Program-made: the position numbers and the translations under genes
Assembly (NCBI GenBank): GCA_964478515.1
Contig: CAYZIL010000004.1
Coordinates: 1 to 64,000 of the forward strand
DNA length: 64,000 nt
DNA from: HGM13233 sp964478515
Lineage (GTDB): Bacteria > Bacillota > Clostridia > Oscillospirales > Ruminococcaceae
Reading direction: 5' to 3'
Part shown: piece after piece, positions 16,205 to 24,805 of the stretch
Position numbering within the stretch: position 1 is the stretch's first letter
Layout of the letters: the number at the start of each line of letters is the position of its first letter
Notes under the pieces: model-generated
What the model was told of the DNA's origin: nothing
Database searches by the model: none
Seen by the model: only the letters and a program-made list of their open reading frames with translations

Positions 16205-17140
16205 ATGGAGAAACCATGTGTCATCGGCATGGACATAGGCGGCACCTGGGCGCGCATCGGCGCCGTGGCGCTGGACGGCAGTTTAATTGACTCGCGGCGC
16301 ACGGCGGTGTCCGCGCTGACCGGCGGCGGCCCCGAAACGGCTGTCGCAGACGTCGCGGCCTTTATTAAGGATTATATCTCTGACGCCAACTTAAGTGACG
16401 TGCGCGGCGTCGCCGTGGCCTTTCCGGCCACAGTGGACGTTTCGCGCAAGGTCGTTTATTCGGCGTCAAATCTCGGCAAAAACGGCGTCAGCCGCTTTGA
16501 CGGCATAAATATTGCCGACGGCTTGCAGCAATATTTCGACGTGCCTGTCTTTCTCGGCAAGGACACGGAGTTTATTCTTTACAGCGACATTGCCGCGCTG
16601 GGACTCGACGACGGCGGCATGACCATAGGAATATATTACGGCACCGGTATCGGCTGCAGCATCTACTACCACGGCGAAACGCTCTACGGCCGCGACGGCG
16701 TTGCCGGCGAAATAGGGCACCTGCCTATAAGCGAAACCGGCAACCTTTGCACTTGCGGTTCTCGCGCCGGCTGCTGCGAGTCGGTCGCCTCGGGCTGGCG
16801 GCTGAAACAGATATGCGAACAGTATTTTCCCGACACGCCGCTGCCGGAGATTTTTGAGCGCCACGCCGACGAGCCGGTCGTGCGCAACTACATAAACGAC
16901 CAGGCGCGAATAATTGCTCTGTGCGGCAACCTGCTCAACTGCGCGCACTATGTAATAGGCGGCGGCATAGTCGAAATGTCGGCCTACCCAAAAGACCTGC
17001 TGCGCGCGCGCGCCGCCGAAATGCTGCGCCACCCCTACCCGCGCGACAGCTTTGACATGCGCTTTTCTCCCGCCAAGCAAGACGCCGGCATAATCGGCGC
17101 CGCCAGGTATGTATTCAGAAAGACAGGCATGGACCAATGA
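16205..17140 (+). CDS. ROK-family sugar kinase (AlsK-like)
   Basis: 311 residues from ATG 16205 (RBS GAGGAGGG); a TTG one codon upstream is possible. Features are the ATP loop DIGGTWARIG, YGTGIGCS, the catalytic-region GVAGEIGHLPI and the ROK zinc site CTCGSRAGCCES. The stretch around VIGGGIVEMSAYPKDLL resembles E. coli AlsK (allose kinase) as I remember it, more than glucokinase. It should phosphorylate a hexose-like sugar in the cytosol. The stop overlaps the glycyl radical enzyme start (ATGA), so the two are translationally coupled. Confidence 0.9.
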   Translation: MEKPCVIGMDIGGTWARIGAVALDGSLIDSRRTAVSALTGGGPETAVADVAAFIKDYISDANLSDVRGVAVAFPATVDVSRKVVYSASNLGKNGVSRFDGINIADGLQQYFDVPVFLGKDTEFILYSDIAALGLDDGGMTIGIYYGTGIGCSIYYHGETLYGRDGVAGEIGHLPISETGNLCTCGSRAGCCESVASGWRLKQICEQYFPDTPLPEIFERHADEPVVRNYINDQARIIALCGNLLNCAHYVIGGGIVEMSAYPKDLLRARAAEMLRHPYPRDSFDMRFSPAKQDAGIIGAARYVFRKTGMDQ

Positions 17141-19524
17141 GCAAAAATCTTTATCTTCCCGAAGGCGCCGCGCGCGCCGAGCGCACCGCGTTTCTCAACG
17201 AGCGCATGCGCGCCGTCAAACCGGCGGTGTGCCTTGAGCGCGCGCGGCTGATTACCGAAAGCTATATGCAGACCGAGGGCCAGCCCTGGGTCATTCGCCG
17301 CGCCGCGGGACTGCGGCACATTCTCGAAAACATGACGGTCTTCATTGACGAGCGCGAGCTTATTGTCGGCAACCACGCCTCGCACCCGCGCTGGGCGCCG
17401 CTGTACCCCGACACCGGGGCCTTTTCGGCAAAGGAGCTTGAGCTGCTGCCGGTGCGCGACGTCGACCGGCTGCAAATAACCGCCGAGCAAAAGCGCGAGC
17501 TGCTGGAGGACATTTATCCCTGGTGGCAGGGGCGCTCGCTTGCGGATCTCTCGTGGCAGCGTTTTTCCGCCGCCCAGCGCGAGCTGTTCGGCTTTGAGAA
17601 CAACGTCTTCAACGCCCTGTCGCGCACCCGCAGCGGCTACGGCCACTACCTGCCCGACATCAAAATGATAATTGAGCACGGCTTTTGCGACGTCAGCCGC
17701 CGCGCCGAGCAAAAACTGGCGGCACTGCCCGCGGGCGACGAGCACGCCGATTTTTACCGCGCCGCGCTGATTATCTGCGCCGGCGTTAAAACCTTTGCCG
17801 GACGTTACGCCCGCCTGGCCGCAGAGCAGTGCCGCAGCGAGCGCGACCCCGCCCGCCGCGCCGAGCTCGCGCTCATTGAGCGCGCTTGCAAGCAGGTGCC
17901 GTGGCAGCCGGCGCGCAATTTTCCTGAAGCTGTGCAGAGCTACTGGTTTACGCTGCTTATAGATTACATTTTCCAAAACGGTTCGGCCATCTCCTGCGGG
18001 CGGCCTGACCAGTTCTGGTATCCCTTTTACCGCGCCGACATCGACTCCGGCGCGCTGACGCGCGACGAGGCGCAGCAGTTCGTCGAGGCGCTGTTCGTCA
18101 AGCACAACGACGTAATAAAGGCCTGCACCTACAACAGCGCGCGCAACAACGGCGGGTTTTCCACCTCGGCGCACATGATAGTCGGCGGGCTTGACCGCAG
18201 CGGCAACGACGCTTGCAACGAGTTGACAATGCTTATGCTCGACGCCGACCGCAATGTTTTCGACTGCGAGCCCAATATAGGCGTGCGCGTCAGCGTGAAA
18301 AACCCCGACGCGCTGCCGCGCAAGGTCTTTGACACGCTTGCCGACATCGGCGGCGGCAAATATCCGCTTTTTAACGACGAGGTCATAATTGACGCGCTGA
18401 CTCACGACGGTCTGCCGCTGGAGCTGGCGCGCGACTATTCAATAGTCGGCTGTGTCGAACCCTCGCCCTACGGGTGCAGTTTGAGCATATCCAACGCCTG
18501 CTATTTCAACCTGGCGAAATGTCTGGAACTGGCGCTCAACGACGGGCGCTGCGCGCTCAGCGGCAAACAGATAGGCCCGCACAGCGGCGACGCCGCCGTT
18601 TTTGCGAGCTTCGACGAGGTCGTGGCCGCTTACGAAAAACAGCTTTGCTATTTTGTCGGCGAGATGTGCGACGCGCTCAACGTAATAGAAAAAGCCATTG
18701 CCGACTACACACCGCACATCTACTGCTCGCTGCTGCTCGCCGACTGCATTGAGCGCGGCGTCGACGCCGCCGCCGGCGGCAGCCGCTACAACTACTGCGG
18801 CGTGCAGGGCGTCGGCTCGCCCGACGTCGGCGACTCGCTCGCCGCCATCAAAAAGTGCGTGTTCGAGGACAAATCGCTGAGCATGGCGCGGCTGGTCGAG
18901 CTGCTGCGCACGGATTTTGAAGGCGGCGCAAAAGAGCGCCGGGCGCTGCTGGCGGCGCCGAAATACGGCAACGACGACGATTACGCCGACATGCTGGTGC
19001 GCTATGCGGGCGAAAGCTACTGCCGCGAGGTCGCCTTGCGGCACGAGTGGCGCGGCGGCAAGTTCCGCCCCGGGCTCTACTGCGTTTCGGCCAACACGCC
19101 CATAGGCCGCCAGACCGGCGCGCTGCCCAGCGGGCGCGGCGCGCGCACGCCGCTTGCCGACGGCGGCATATCGCCCAAACACGGCATGGATAAAAACGGC
19201 CCCACGGCTGTTTTCCGCTCGGCGGCCAAATACAACTTGCGCCTTGTCACCAACGGCGTCGACCTGAACATGAAGCTGCTGCCATCGCTCGCCGCCGGCG
19301 ACGAGGACCGCCGCAAGCTTGTGGCGCTGCTGCGCGGCTATTTTGCCGCCGGCGGCATGCACGTCCAGTTCAATGTTCTGTCTGACGAGATGCTGCGCGA
19401 CGCCCAGCGTCACCCGGAAAACTACCGCAGTCTGGTGGTGCGCGTGGCCGGCTACAGCGCCTTCTTTATCGACCTCGACAAAGACATTCAAAACGAAATC
19501 ATCGCCCGCAACGCGATGAACTAA
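17137..19524 (+). CDS. Glycyl radical enzyme, dehydratase/C-O lyase type (PFL-like)
   Basis: 795 residues, full length. The PFL domain carries the active-site thiyl cysteine in GCVEP (C439, with E441 as the usual acid/base), and the glycyl radical loop is RVAGYSAFF with G772 near the C terminus. CVEP and the C-terminal QNEIIARN segment place it with diol dehydratase, PflD and YbiW-like enzymes, not pyruvate formate-lyase. It needs a radical SAM activase, and none is in this window. Coupled to the ROK kinase, so a sugar phosphate is a plausible substrate. It ends before a strong terminator. Confidence 0.93.
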   Translation: MSKNLYLPEGAARAERTAFLNERMRAVKPAVCLERARLITESYMQTEGQPWVIRRAAGLRHILENMTVFIDERELIVGNHASHPRWAPLYPDTGAFSAKELELLPVRDVDRLQITAEQKRELLEDIYPWWQGRSLADLSWQRFSAAQRELFGFENNVFNALSRTRSGYGHYLPDIKMIIEHGFCDVSRRAEQKLAALPAGDEHADFYRAALIICAGVKTFAGRYARLAAEQCRSERDPARRAELALIERACKQVPWQPARNFPEAVQSYWFTLLIDYIFQNGSAISCGRPDQFWYPFYRADIDSGALTRDEAQQFVEALFVKHNDVIKACTYNSARNNGGFSTSAHMIVGGLDRSGNDACNELTMLMLDADRNVFDCEPNIGVRVSVKNPDALPRKVFDTLADIGGGKYPLFNDEVIIDALTHDGLPLELARDYSIVGCVEPSPYGCSLSISNACYFNLAKCLELALNDGRCALSGKQIGPHSGDAAVFASFDEVVAAYEKQLCYFVGEMCDALNVIEKAIADYTPHIYCSLLLADCIERGVDAAAGGSRYNYCGVQGVGSPDVGDSLAAIKKCVFEDKSLSMARLVELLRTDFEGGAKERRALLAAPKYGNDDDYADMLVRYAGESYCREVALRHEWRGGKFRPGLYCVSANTPIGRQTGALPSGRGARTPLADGGISPKHGMDKNGPTAVFRSAAKYNLRLVTNGVDLNMKLLPSLAAGDEDRRKLVALLRGYFAAGGMHVQFNVLSDEMLRDAQRHPENYRSLVVRVAGYSAFFIDLDKDIQNEIIARNAMN

Positions 19525-19611
19525 ACGCCCGGCGAACTGATTTTTTCTCTGCCCAAGCTGACGGGCTTTTTCGAAGTCGCAAGCGCACAACGCGCCGCAC
19601 CAAAAACGCAA

Positions 19612-19656
19612 CACCGGCCGGACACAATTATTGTGTCCGGCCGGTGCTTTGCTTTT
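19612..19656 (+). terminator. Terminator of the glycyl radical enzyme operon
   Basis: 16-bp stem CACCGGCCGGACACAA/TTGTGTCCGGCCGGTG with a 3-base loop and a T-rich tail. Confidence 0.88.
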
Positions 19657-20005
19657 GCGGCGGGCAAAAGCAGACGCTAAGATGCAACATGTTTTCGAGA
19701 CGGCGCGGCGCGAATGCAGGCCGTTATGAATCGCGCGCGAAGCCGGCACGGGCGCGCAGCGTCTGTGATTTCTGCACAGCCTTTTGCCAAAGGCACCGGC
19801 GCTGAACAATATGCGGCGGGCTGCCGGCAGAATAAAAAGGCCATATCGGTTAGAACACGCCAGCAACAGCCCTGCCGTGCGTTTGCGCAATCGCGACCTC
19901 GCCGGCCTGTAAAGCAACGTATTGCCGGCGCCGGAAGACGCTTGCGGCGACGGCAAACGAACTGAACCCTATAAGTATAAACCAGTAAAAGTGTGCTGCG
20001 CTCTG
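19657..20005. other. Intergenic stretch, nothing recognised
   Basis: About 350 bases between the glycyl radical enzyme terminator and the dispersed repeat. Short open frames here have low-complexity Arg-rich translations and no start signals. It may be decayed sequence; I see no RNA or mobile element. Confidence 0.4.
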
Positions 20006-20127
20006 CGCACGATGAGCGTTTTTTGCAAGCGACCCAAAGGACGTATTAATTCATCCTTCCAGCGCTCTGACACTCTGCAGCCCCTCAACGGCAAGTGAAA
20101 AATCTTTCGACTTTCTTTGAGTCTCGC
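20006..20127 (-). repeat. Dispersed intergenic repeat, copy B
   Basis: On the minus strand, 122 bases align along their length with 36518-36638 (shared blocks include GCGAGRCTCARAG, CTTGCCGTT, GGGG and AAAAAACG). Reading frames do not correspond between copies, so it is not a conserved coding unit. It may be a structured RNA or a degenerate mobile repeat. Confidence 0.55.
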
Positions 20128-20161
20128 ACACACACAGCGAAGGATTTCTTCACAAAAGCAC

Positions 20162-20190
20162 AAAAAAACCGGCGCTGTTTTCAGCGCCGG
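20162..20190 (-). terminator. Terminator downstream of 2-hydroxyacid dehydrogenase gene
   Basis: Minus-strand hairpin CCGGCGCTG-AAAA-CAGCGCCGG followed by seven T. Confidence 0.8.
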
Positions 20191-20252
20191 CGGTACAAAG
20201 CAGTTGCGCGTTCTGCGCAGTTACGTTTTTTGCGGTGTCACACCGCCGCCGC

Positions 20253-21296
20253 TCAAAAGCAGCGCCCGGCGCCGTTTTTTGCGCAGTGCTCGCTGACGCG
20301 GCGGCGCTCGCAGTCGTAGCAGACCTCGTTGCTCAGCGCGCCGCCGGAAAAGAATTCATCCAGGTTGCCGAGCGTGGTGCGGGCAATGTTTTCCAGTGCC
20401 TCCTCGGTGAGAAAGCCCTGGTGCGAGGTCAGAATGACATTCGGTTTCGATATCAGCAGCGCCAGCTGGTCGTCACGGATTATGGTGCCGGAGCGGTCCT
20501 CGTAAAAGAGGTCGGCCTCCTCCTCGTAGACGTCGAGCCCGGCGCCGCGCACCTTGCCGGAATTAAGCGCCTCAATGAGCGCCTCGGTATCTATTAGCGC
20601 GCCGCGCGAGGTGTTGAGCACGAAGACCCCGTCCTTCATTGCGGCAAATGCGGCCGCCGAGAGCATGTGGCGGCTGGCGTCGTTGAGCGGGCAGTGCAGC
20701 GAAATAATGTCGCTGCGCCGAAACAGCTCGTCGAGCGCGACATATTCTATGCCTGAGTCGGCGGCAGGGTAGGCGTCGTAGGCGACGACGTGCATACCGA
20801 AGCCGCGGCAGATGTCTATAAAGGCGCGCCCTATGCGCCCGGTGCCGACGACGCCGGCAGTTTTGCCGTATAAGTCGACGCCGGTGAGTCCCGCTATATT
20901 AAAATTGAAATCGCGCGTGCGGATGTAGGCGCGGTGAATTTTGCGGTTGAGGCACAGCAGCAGCGCAAAGGCGTGCTCGGCCACGGCATGCGGCGAGTAG
21001 GCCGGCACGCGCAGCACGTTGATTTTGCCGAACGCGGCGTGAAAATCGACGTTGCTGTAGCCGGCGCAGCGCATGGCGATTACGCGCACACCGCGCTCGC
21101 TCAGAGCGTCTATGACGCCGGCGTCAAGCTCGTCGTTGACAAATGCGCATACCCCGTCACAGCCGGCCGCCAGTTTCGCCGTGTCGGCATTCAGCCGCGT
21201 GTCATAAAAAACGAACTCGTAAGCGCCGCCCAGACGCTCAAACCAGACGCGGTCGTAGGGCTTGGTGTCAAAAAAAGCTATTTTTTCCTTTGCCAT
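20253..21296 (-). CDS. D-isomer-specific 2-hydroxyacid dehydrogenase (D-lactate dehydrogenase-like)
   Basis: 347 residues. NAD-binding GTGRIGRAF, HCPL, the substrate arginine in LNTSRGALID and the catalytic histidine in SHQGFLTEEAL are visible. The closest type by layout is LdhA, which reduces pyruvate to D-lactate in fermentation. The last 25 residues form a cysteine-containing tail (CYDCERR...HCAKNGAGRCF) beyond the usual end. Cofactor is probably NADH (the beta2 strand ends AYDAYP). Monocistronic or leading away from the hydrolase gene. Confidence 0.92.
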   Translation of the reverse strand: MAKEKIAFFDTKPYDRVWFERLGGAYEFVFYDTRLNADTAKLAAGCDGVCAFVNDELDAGVIDALSERGVRVIAMRCAGYSNVDFHAAFGKINVLRVPAYSPHAVAEHAFALLLCLNRKIHRAYIRTRDFNFNIAGLTGVDLYGKTAGVVGTGRIGRAFIDICRGFGMHVVAYDAYPAADSGIEYVALDELFRRSDIISLHCPLNDASRHMLSAAAFAAMKDGVFVLNTSRGALIDTEALIEALNSGKVRGAGLDVYEEEADLFYEDRSGTIIRDDQLALLISKPNVILTSHQGFLTEEALENIARTTLGNLDEFFSGGALSNEVCYDCERRRVSEHCAKNGAGRCF

Positions 21297-21378
21297 TGCC
21301 AGCCTCCCGAAAAAATTCCCTCTCTGAGTGTTATTTTTACCCGCGCGCCGCCGCTTAACCGCCGGCGCGGCAAAAAGG

Positions 21379-22329
21379 TTATTTTATGTAGCGCGAACAA
21401 AAGCCGTCGACCTCGCGCTCAAAGCGCTGCGGGTCGCCGAAAAAAGCGACGCCGTGGGTACACCCGGGGGCGACGTAGAGCGCCTTTTCACTGCGGCAAG
21501 CCGCATACAGCCGCTGCACCATTTCGGCGGGGACATAGGTGTCGGCGCCGCCGTGGATAAAAAGCGTCGGCCGCTGCGAGCGCGGCATAACGGCGAGCGG
21601 CTCGGTGTCGGCAATGCGGAAATGCGCCACCGGCCGGCTGAGCAGGCCGAGCCCGACAAGCACCAGCGGCAGCGCAAAGGCGGGCAAATAGAGCTTGCCG
21701 GCGGCGTTTATCATTTCCCGCGCCGAGGTGAACGCGCAGTCGGAAACTATACACTTAAGCTGCCCGGGCAGACCGTTTTGGGCGCTGAGCAGCAGCGCTG
21801 TGGCGCCGCCGAGCGAATTGCCGTAAACGACCAGTTCGCTGTCGTCGCCGAATATCTGCAGCGCCTTGTAGAGCCACAAGCGCGCGTCGCGCTGTTCCAG
21901 CGCGCCGAACGTTATAAAGCGGCCGCCGCTTTCGCCGTTGCCGCGCATGTCCGGCACCAGCACGCTATAGCCCAGCCGCAAAAACATATCTGTAATAAAG
22001 CCGATTGAGCCGCTGTCGCAGTCGTGGCCGTGCAGCACCAGCGCGACTTTTTTGCCGCTGCCGCGCACCGCCCAGCCGCGCAGCACGGCGCCGTCTGCGG
22101 CGCTCACGGAATGCTGCTCGCGCGGCTGCGATTGCCACCAGCGCGTCCACTCCTCTGTGTGACTGCGGTAGGGGGACGGCTGCGGCGGCTCGGGCGAGCG
22201 GGCGAGCTTGTCGTTGTAAGCGCGAATGCCGCGCCGGTCCATGAACATGTTCAGCGCTTTCGCACCGGCAACAATAAAACTGCTCAACACCAGCAGCGCC
22301 AGCACCGCGAGCACCCAGACAAATTTCAT
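21379..22329 (-). CDS. Membrane-anchored alpha/beta hydrolase
   Basis: 316 residues. One N-terminal hydrophobic anchor (about 4-27), then an alpha/beta hydrolase domain with LVLHGHDCDSGS (oxyanion strand), the nucleophile elbow GNSLGGA, acid in GGADTYVP and catalytic His in GCTHGVAFF. BAAT/BD-FAE-like esterases have this shape. The substrate cannot be inferred. It is 15 bases downstream of the phosphoesterase gene on the same strand, so probably the last gene of the darA-to-rsmI transcript. Confidence 0.88.
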   Translation of the reverse strand: MKFVWVLAVLALLVLSSFIVAGAKALNMFMDRRGIRAYNDKLARSPEPPQPSPYRSHTEEWTRWWQSQPREQHSVSAADGAVLRGWAVRGSGKKVALVLHGHDCDSGSIGFITDMFLRLGYSVLVPDMRGNGESGGRFITFGALEQRDARLWLYKALQIFGDDSELVVYGNSLGGATALLLSAQNGLPGQLKCIVSDCAFTSAREMINAAGKLYLPAFALPLVLVGLGLLSRPVAHFRIADTEPLAVMPRSQRPTLFIHGGADTYVPAEMVQRLYAACRSEKALYVAPGCTHGVAFFGDPQRFEREVDGFCSRYIK

Positions 22330-22344
22330 TTCAGACCTCCGCGC

Positions 22345-22827
22345 TCAAATTTTTATGGAAGTATCAAAGCAGTAAAAATCGCCGTTCTCGCTGACGTCGA
22401 CAATTCCGAAGCAGAGCGCCCCGCGCTCGCTGAGCGCAACGCTGCCGGGGTTGAGCAGCACTATGCCGCCTTCGTTCAGCTTTACCGGCCGGTGCGTGTG
22501 GCCGAAAAGCGCCAGCTGCGCGTTTTCCGCCGCCGCTGCGGCAACCAGCTGCGCGTAGGTGTACTTTACGCCGTAGCGGTGGCCGTGGGTATAAAATATT
22601 CGCACGCCGTTGGCGCTGACAAGTCCCCGCGCTGGCGCCTCGCTGTCAAAATCACAATTGCCGGCAACGAAGCGGATATCAAGCCCGGCAAACCGCTGCC
22701 GCAGCAGCGCGACGTCGCGCTCACCGTCGCCGAGATGAATGAGCATATCGGCCTCGGGGTGGGCAGCGACCACTTTTTCCAGCCGGTCATAATAACCGTG
22801 TGAGTCGCTCACAACTATAATGCGCAT
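22345..22827 (-). CDS. YfcE-like metallophosphoesterase
   Basis: 160 residues. Metal ligands lie in VVSDSHG (D, H), HLGDGE, GNCD, YTHGHRYG and LFGHTH. YfcE/MJ0936-type enzymes are Mn2+ phosphodiesterases of unknown physiological substrate. ATG 22827 gives the standard MRIIVVSDSHG start; a GTG at 22836, immediately after the rsmI stop and closer to a GAGAGCGAG ribosome site, would add three residues. Confidence 0.9.
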   Translation of the reverse strand: MRIIVVSDSHGYYDRLEKVVAAHPEADMLIHLGDGERDVALLRQRFAGLDIRFVAGNCDFDSEAPARGLVSANGVRIFYTHGHRYGVKYTYAQLVAAAAAENAQLALFGHTHRPVKLNEGGIVLLNPGSVALSERGALCFGIVDVSENGDFYCFDTSIKI

Positions 22828-22836
22828 ATACTGCAC

Positions 22837-23667
22837 TTACTCGCTCTCTTTTTCTTCTATCAACATTCTGTACAGCTCGCTTTTGGGTGCTCCGGTGGCA
22901 GCCGCCGCCAGCTTTGCGGCAGTCGCGGGAGAATAGCCTCGGGCGCTGAGCTCGCGCAGCAGCGCTTTCGGGTCGGCGGTCTCTTTTTCCGTTTTGAGCG
23001 CGCCCGCTATTACCAACACATATTCGCCGCGCGGCTCGCGCTCGTCAAAAAGCGACGGCGCTGCGGCGAGCGTTGTATATACAATTTCCTCGTGCAGCTT
23101 GGTCAGCTCGCGCGCGAGCGTCAGCTGACGGTCGCCGAGCGCCGCAAGAAGGTCGGCGAGCGTGGTTTTCAGCTTGTGCGGCGCCTCGTAAAATATCAGC
23201 GTGCGCGGCTCGTCGCGCACCGAAAGCAGGTGCTCGCGGCGGCTCTTTTTGCCCATAGGCAAAAAGCCCTCAAAGCAAAAGCGGCCGGTAATAAGCCCGC
23301 TTGCGCACAGCGCCGTTATTGCCGCGCAAGCGCCGGGAATCGGCACGACGCGAATGCCGTTTTGCACCGCCAGCCGCACCAGGTCCTCGCCGGGGTCGCT
23401 GACTGCGGGAGTGCCGGCGTCGGAGCATATGGCGCAGCTTTCGCCCGCGAGAATGCGCTCAATTATCTGTTCGCCGCGCTCGCGCAAATTGTGCTGATAG
23501 TAACTGACCTGCGGCTTTTTTATGTCAAAATGGTTCAGCAACTTTACGGTGACGCGGGTATCCTCGGCGGCAATAAAATCGACCTCGCGCAGCGTCGCGA
23601 GCGCGCGCGGCGAAAAGTCGCCGAGATTGCCTATCGGCGTCGCCACGACATACAGTGTACCGCTCAT
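22837..23667 (-). CDS. rsmI: 16S rRNA (cytidine1402-2'-O)-methyltransferase
   Basis: 276 residues, typical length. Tetrapyrrole-methylase fold with YVVATPIGNLGD at the N terminus, AAEDTR and SDAGTPAVSDPG. It methylates the ribose of C1402 in the decoding centre. It overlaps trmN6 by 4 bases and follows the same order as yabB-yazA-yabC in Bacillus, although the GIY-YIG gene yazA is absent here. The C terminus keeps the short HTH-like segment. Confidence 0.96.
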   Translation of the reverse strand: MSGTLYVVATPIGNLGDFSPRALATLREVDFIAAEDTRVTVKLLNHFDIKKPQVSYYQHNLRERGEQIIERILAGESCAICSDAGTPAVSDPGEDLVRLAVQNGIRVVPIPGACAAITALCASGLITGRFCFEGFLPMGKKSRREHLLSVRDEPRTLIFYEAPHKLKTTLADLLAALGDRQLTLARELTKLHEEIVYTTLAAAPSLFDEREPRGEYVLVIAGALKTEKETADPKALLRELSARGYSPATAAKLAAAATGAPKSELYRMLIEEKESE

Positions 23668-24419
23668 TGTTCCTGCGGCTCTGCGCCGTTTGGCTCTGCC
23701 GCAGGCGCGTCCGGGCCGTCAAGGCCGAGTATGCGCGCCATTTTGGGCGAGTACCCGTCAGGGCCGTCGCCGCGAATAATCAAGTCGGGCAGGAAGGACA
23801 GCCCGACGCCGCCGTCCAGACGCGCGTCTACCAATACCAGCCAGGGCTCGGCGTCGGCCGCGTCGTTTTTGACCAGCCGCAGCCGCTTGGGCTCCAGCCG
23901 GTAGTCGTGCATTTTGGCAAAGAGGTCGGACAGTCGCTCGGGATGGTAGCAGACGCACAGACTGCCCTGCTGCTTGAGCAGCGAGCGCGCCCGGCGGCAA
24001 ACGTCGTCCAGGTCGAGCGCTATTTCGTGCCGCGCCAGGGCGCGGAAAATGTTTTGCGAGTTGCGTCCGGTGCTGAAATAGGGCGGGTTGCAGACTACCG
24101 CGTCAAATTTCTTGCCGGCGCGGCACTTGTTGATGTCGGCACAGACGGCGCGGACATTGGCAAAGCCGTTTTCCTTTGCGGCGCGCTCAAAAAGCTCGGC
24201 GCCGCGGCGGCTTATCTCTATACCGACAATGTCGCCGGTGTGACCGCGGTCGGCGAGATACAGCGGGATTATCCCGCAGCCGCTGCCTATTTCCAAAATG
24301 CGCGAACTGGGCTTGAGCGGCAGAAAGTCGGCCAGCAACAGCGCGTCGTAGCCGAAAGAAAACCCGGCGCTGGTGTAGACTACCGCGCCGTTTTTGAGTT
24401 TTTCTGTTCTGTCAAACAA
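23664..24419 (-). CDS. trmN6: tRNA1(Val) (adenine37-N6)-methyltransferase-like protein
   Basis: 251 residues. Class I SAM fold with LEIGSGCGIIPLYLA and the N6-adenine methylase motif NPPYF. Bacillus YabB occupies the same position between holB/ricT and rsmI. The start is TTG 24419 preceded by GAGGAAAG. The last 25 residues (Pro/Ala/Asp/Glu rich) are an unusual tail. Target tRNA is inferred from the family only. Confidence 0.88.
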   Translation of the reverse strand: MFDRTEKLKNGAVVYTSAGFSFGYDALLLADFLPLKPSSRILEIGSGCGIIPLYLADRGHTGDIVGIEISRRGAELFERAAKENGFANVRAVCADINKCRAGKKFDAVVCNPPYFSTGRNSQNIFRALARHEIALDLDDVCRRARSLLKQQGSLCVCYHPERLSDLFAKMHDYRLEPKRLRLVKNDAADAEPWLVLVDARLDGGVGLSFLPDLIIRGDGPDGYSPKMARILGLDGPDAPAAEPNGAEPQEQ

Positions 24420-24440
24420 TTATTATCACTTTCCTCGCAT

Positions 24441-24501
24441 AAAAAACTGGCGCGCCCGGGCTCGTTCCGGCGGAACAGGCTCTTGGCGCGCTGGGTTTTT
24501 T
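24441..24501. terminator. Bidirectional hairpin between ferredoxin and trmN6 genes
   Basis: A GGCGCGCC/GGCGCGCC outer stem and inner GTTCC/GGAAC stem, with A/T runs on both sides. It may cause partial termination inside the operon, favouring the ferredoxin message. Confidence 0.65.
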
Positions 24502-24511
24502 GTACTGTTTC

Positions 24512-24685
24512 TTACTCGGCGGCTTGGGGAGCCGATACCGGGCAAACGCTCGCGCAGGTGCCGCAGTCGATGCAGGCGTCGGCGTCGATAACATAATGGT
24601 CGTCGCCCTGGGAGATTGCGCTTACCGGGCACTCAGCGGCGCAGGAGCCGCAGGAAATGCATTCATCACTAATAACGTAGGCCAT
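24512..24685 (-). CDS. 2[4Fe-4S] ferredoxin
   Basis: A 57-residue clostridial-type ferredoxin. It has two CxxCxxCxxxCP motifs: C9-I-S-C-G-S-C-A-A-E-CP and C38-I-D-C-G-T-C-A-S-V-CP. It carries low-potential electrons in the cytosol. It sits between ricT and trmN6, an insertion relative to the Bacillus order. RicT belongs to a complex known to hold [4Fe-4S] clusters, so a functional link is possible but unproven. Confidence 0.94.
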   Translation of the reverse strand: MAYVISDECISCGSCAAECPVSAISQGDDHYVIDADACIDCGTCASVCPVSAPQAAE

Positions 24686-24805
24686 GACAGATCACCTTTC
24701 TGAAAAAAATCTATAAATATAATAGCATAAAAGAGTAAAAATGCAATACCGATTTGATTAACTGCCTGTAAATTACGCGACTCGCACCCTTTGCGGGCGC
24801 GCTGC

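Noticed and set aside
17035..18405. Long minus-strand open frame opposite the glycyl radical enzyme
   Set aside because: A GC-rich shadow frame; the plus-strand protein has all catalytic motifs and coupled translation.
19714..19965. 83-residue Arg-rich open frame
   Set aside because: Low complexity, no ribosome site, lies after a strong terminator; typical of GC-rich non-coding DNA.
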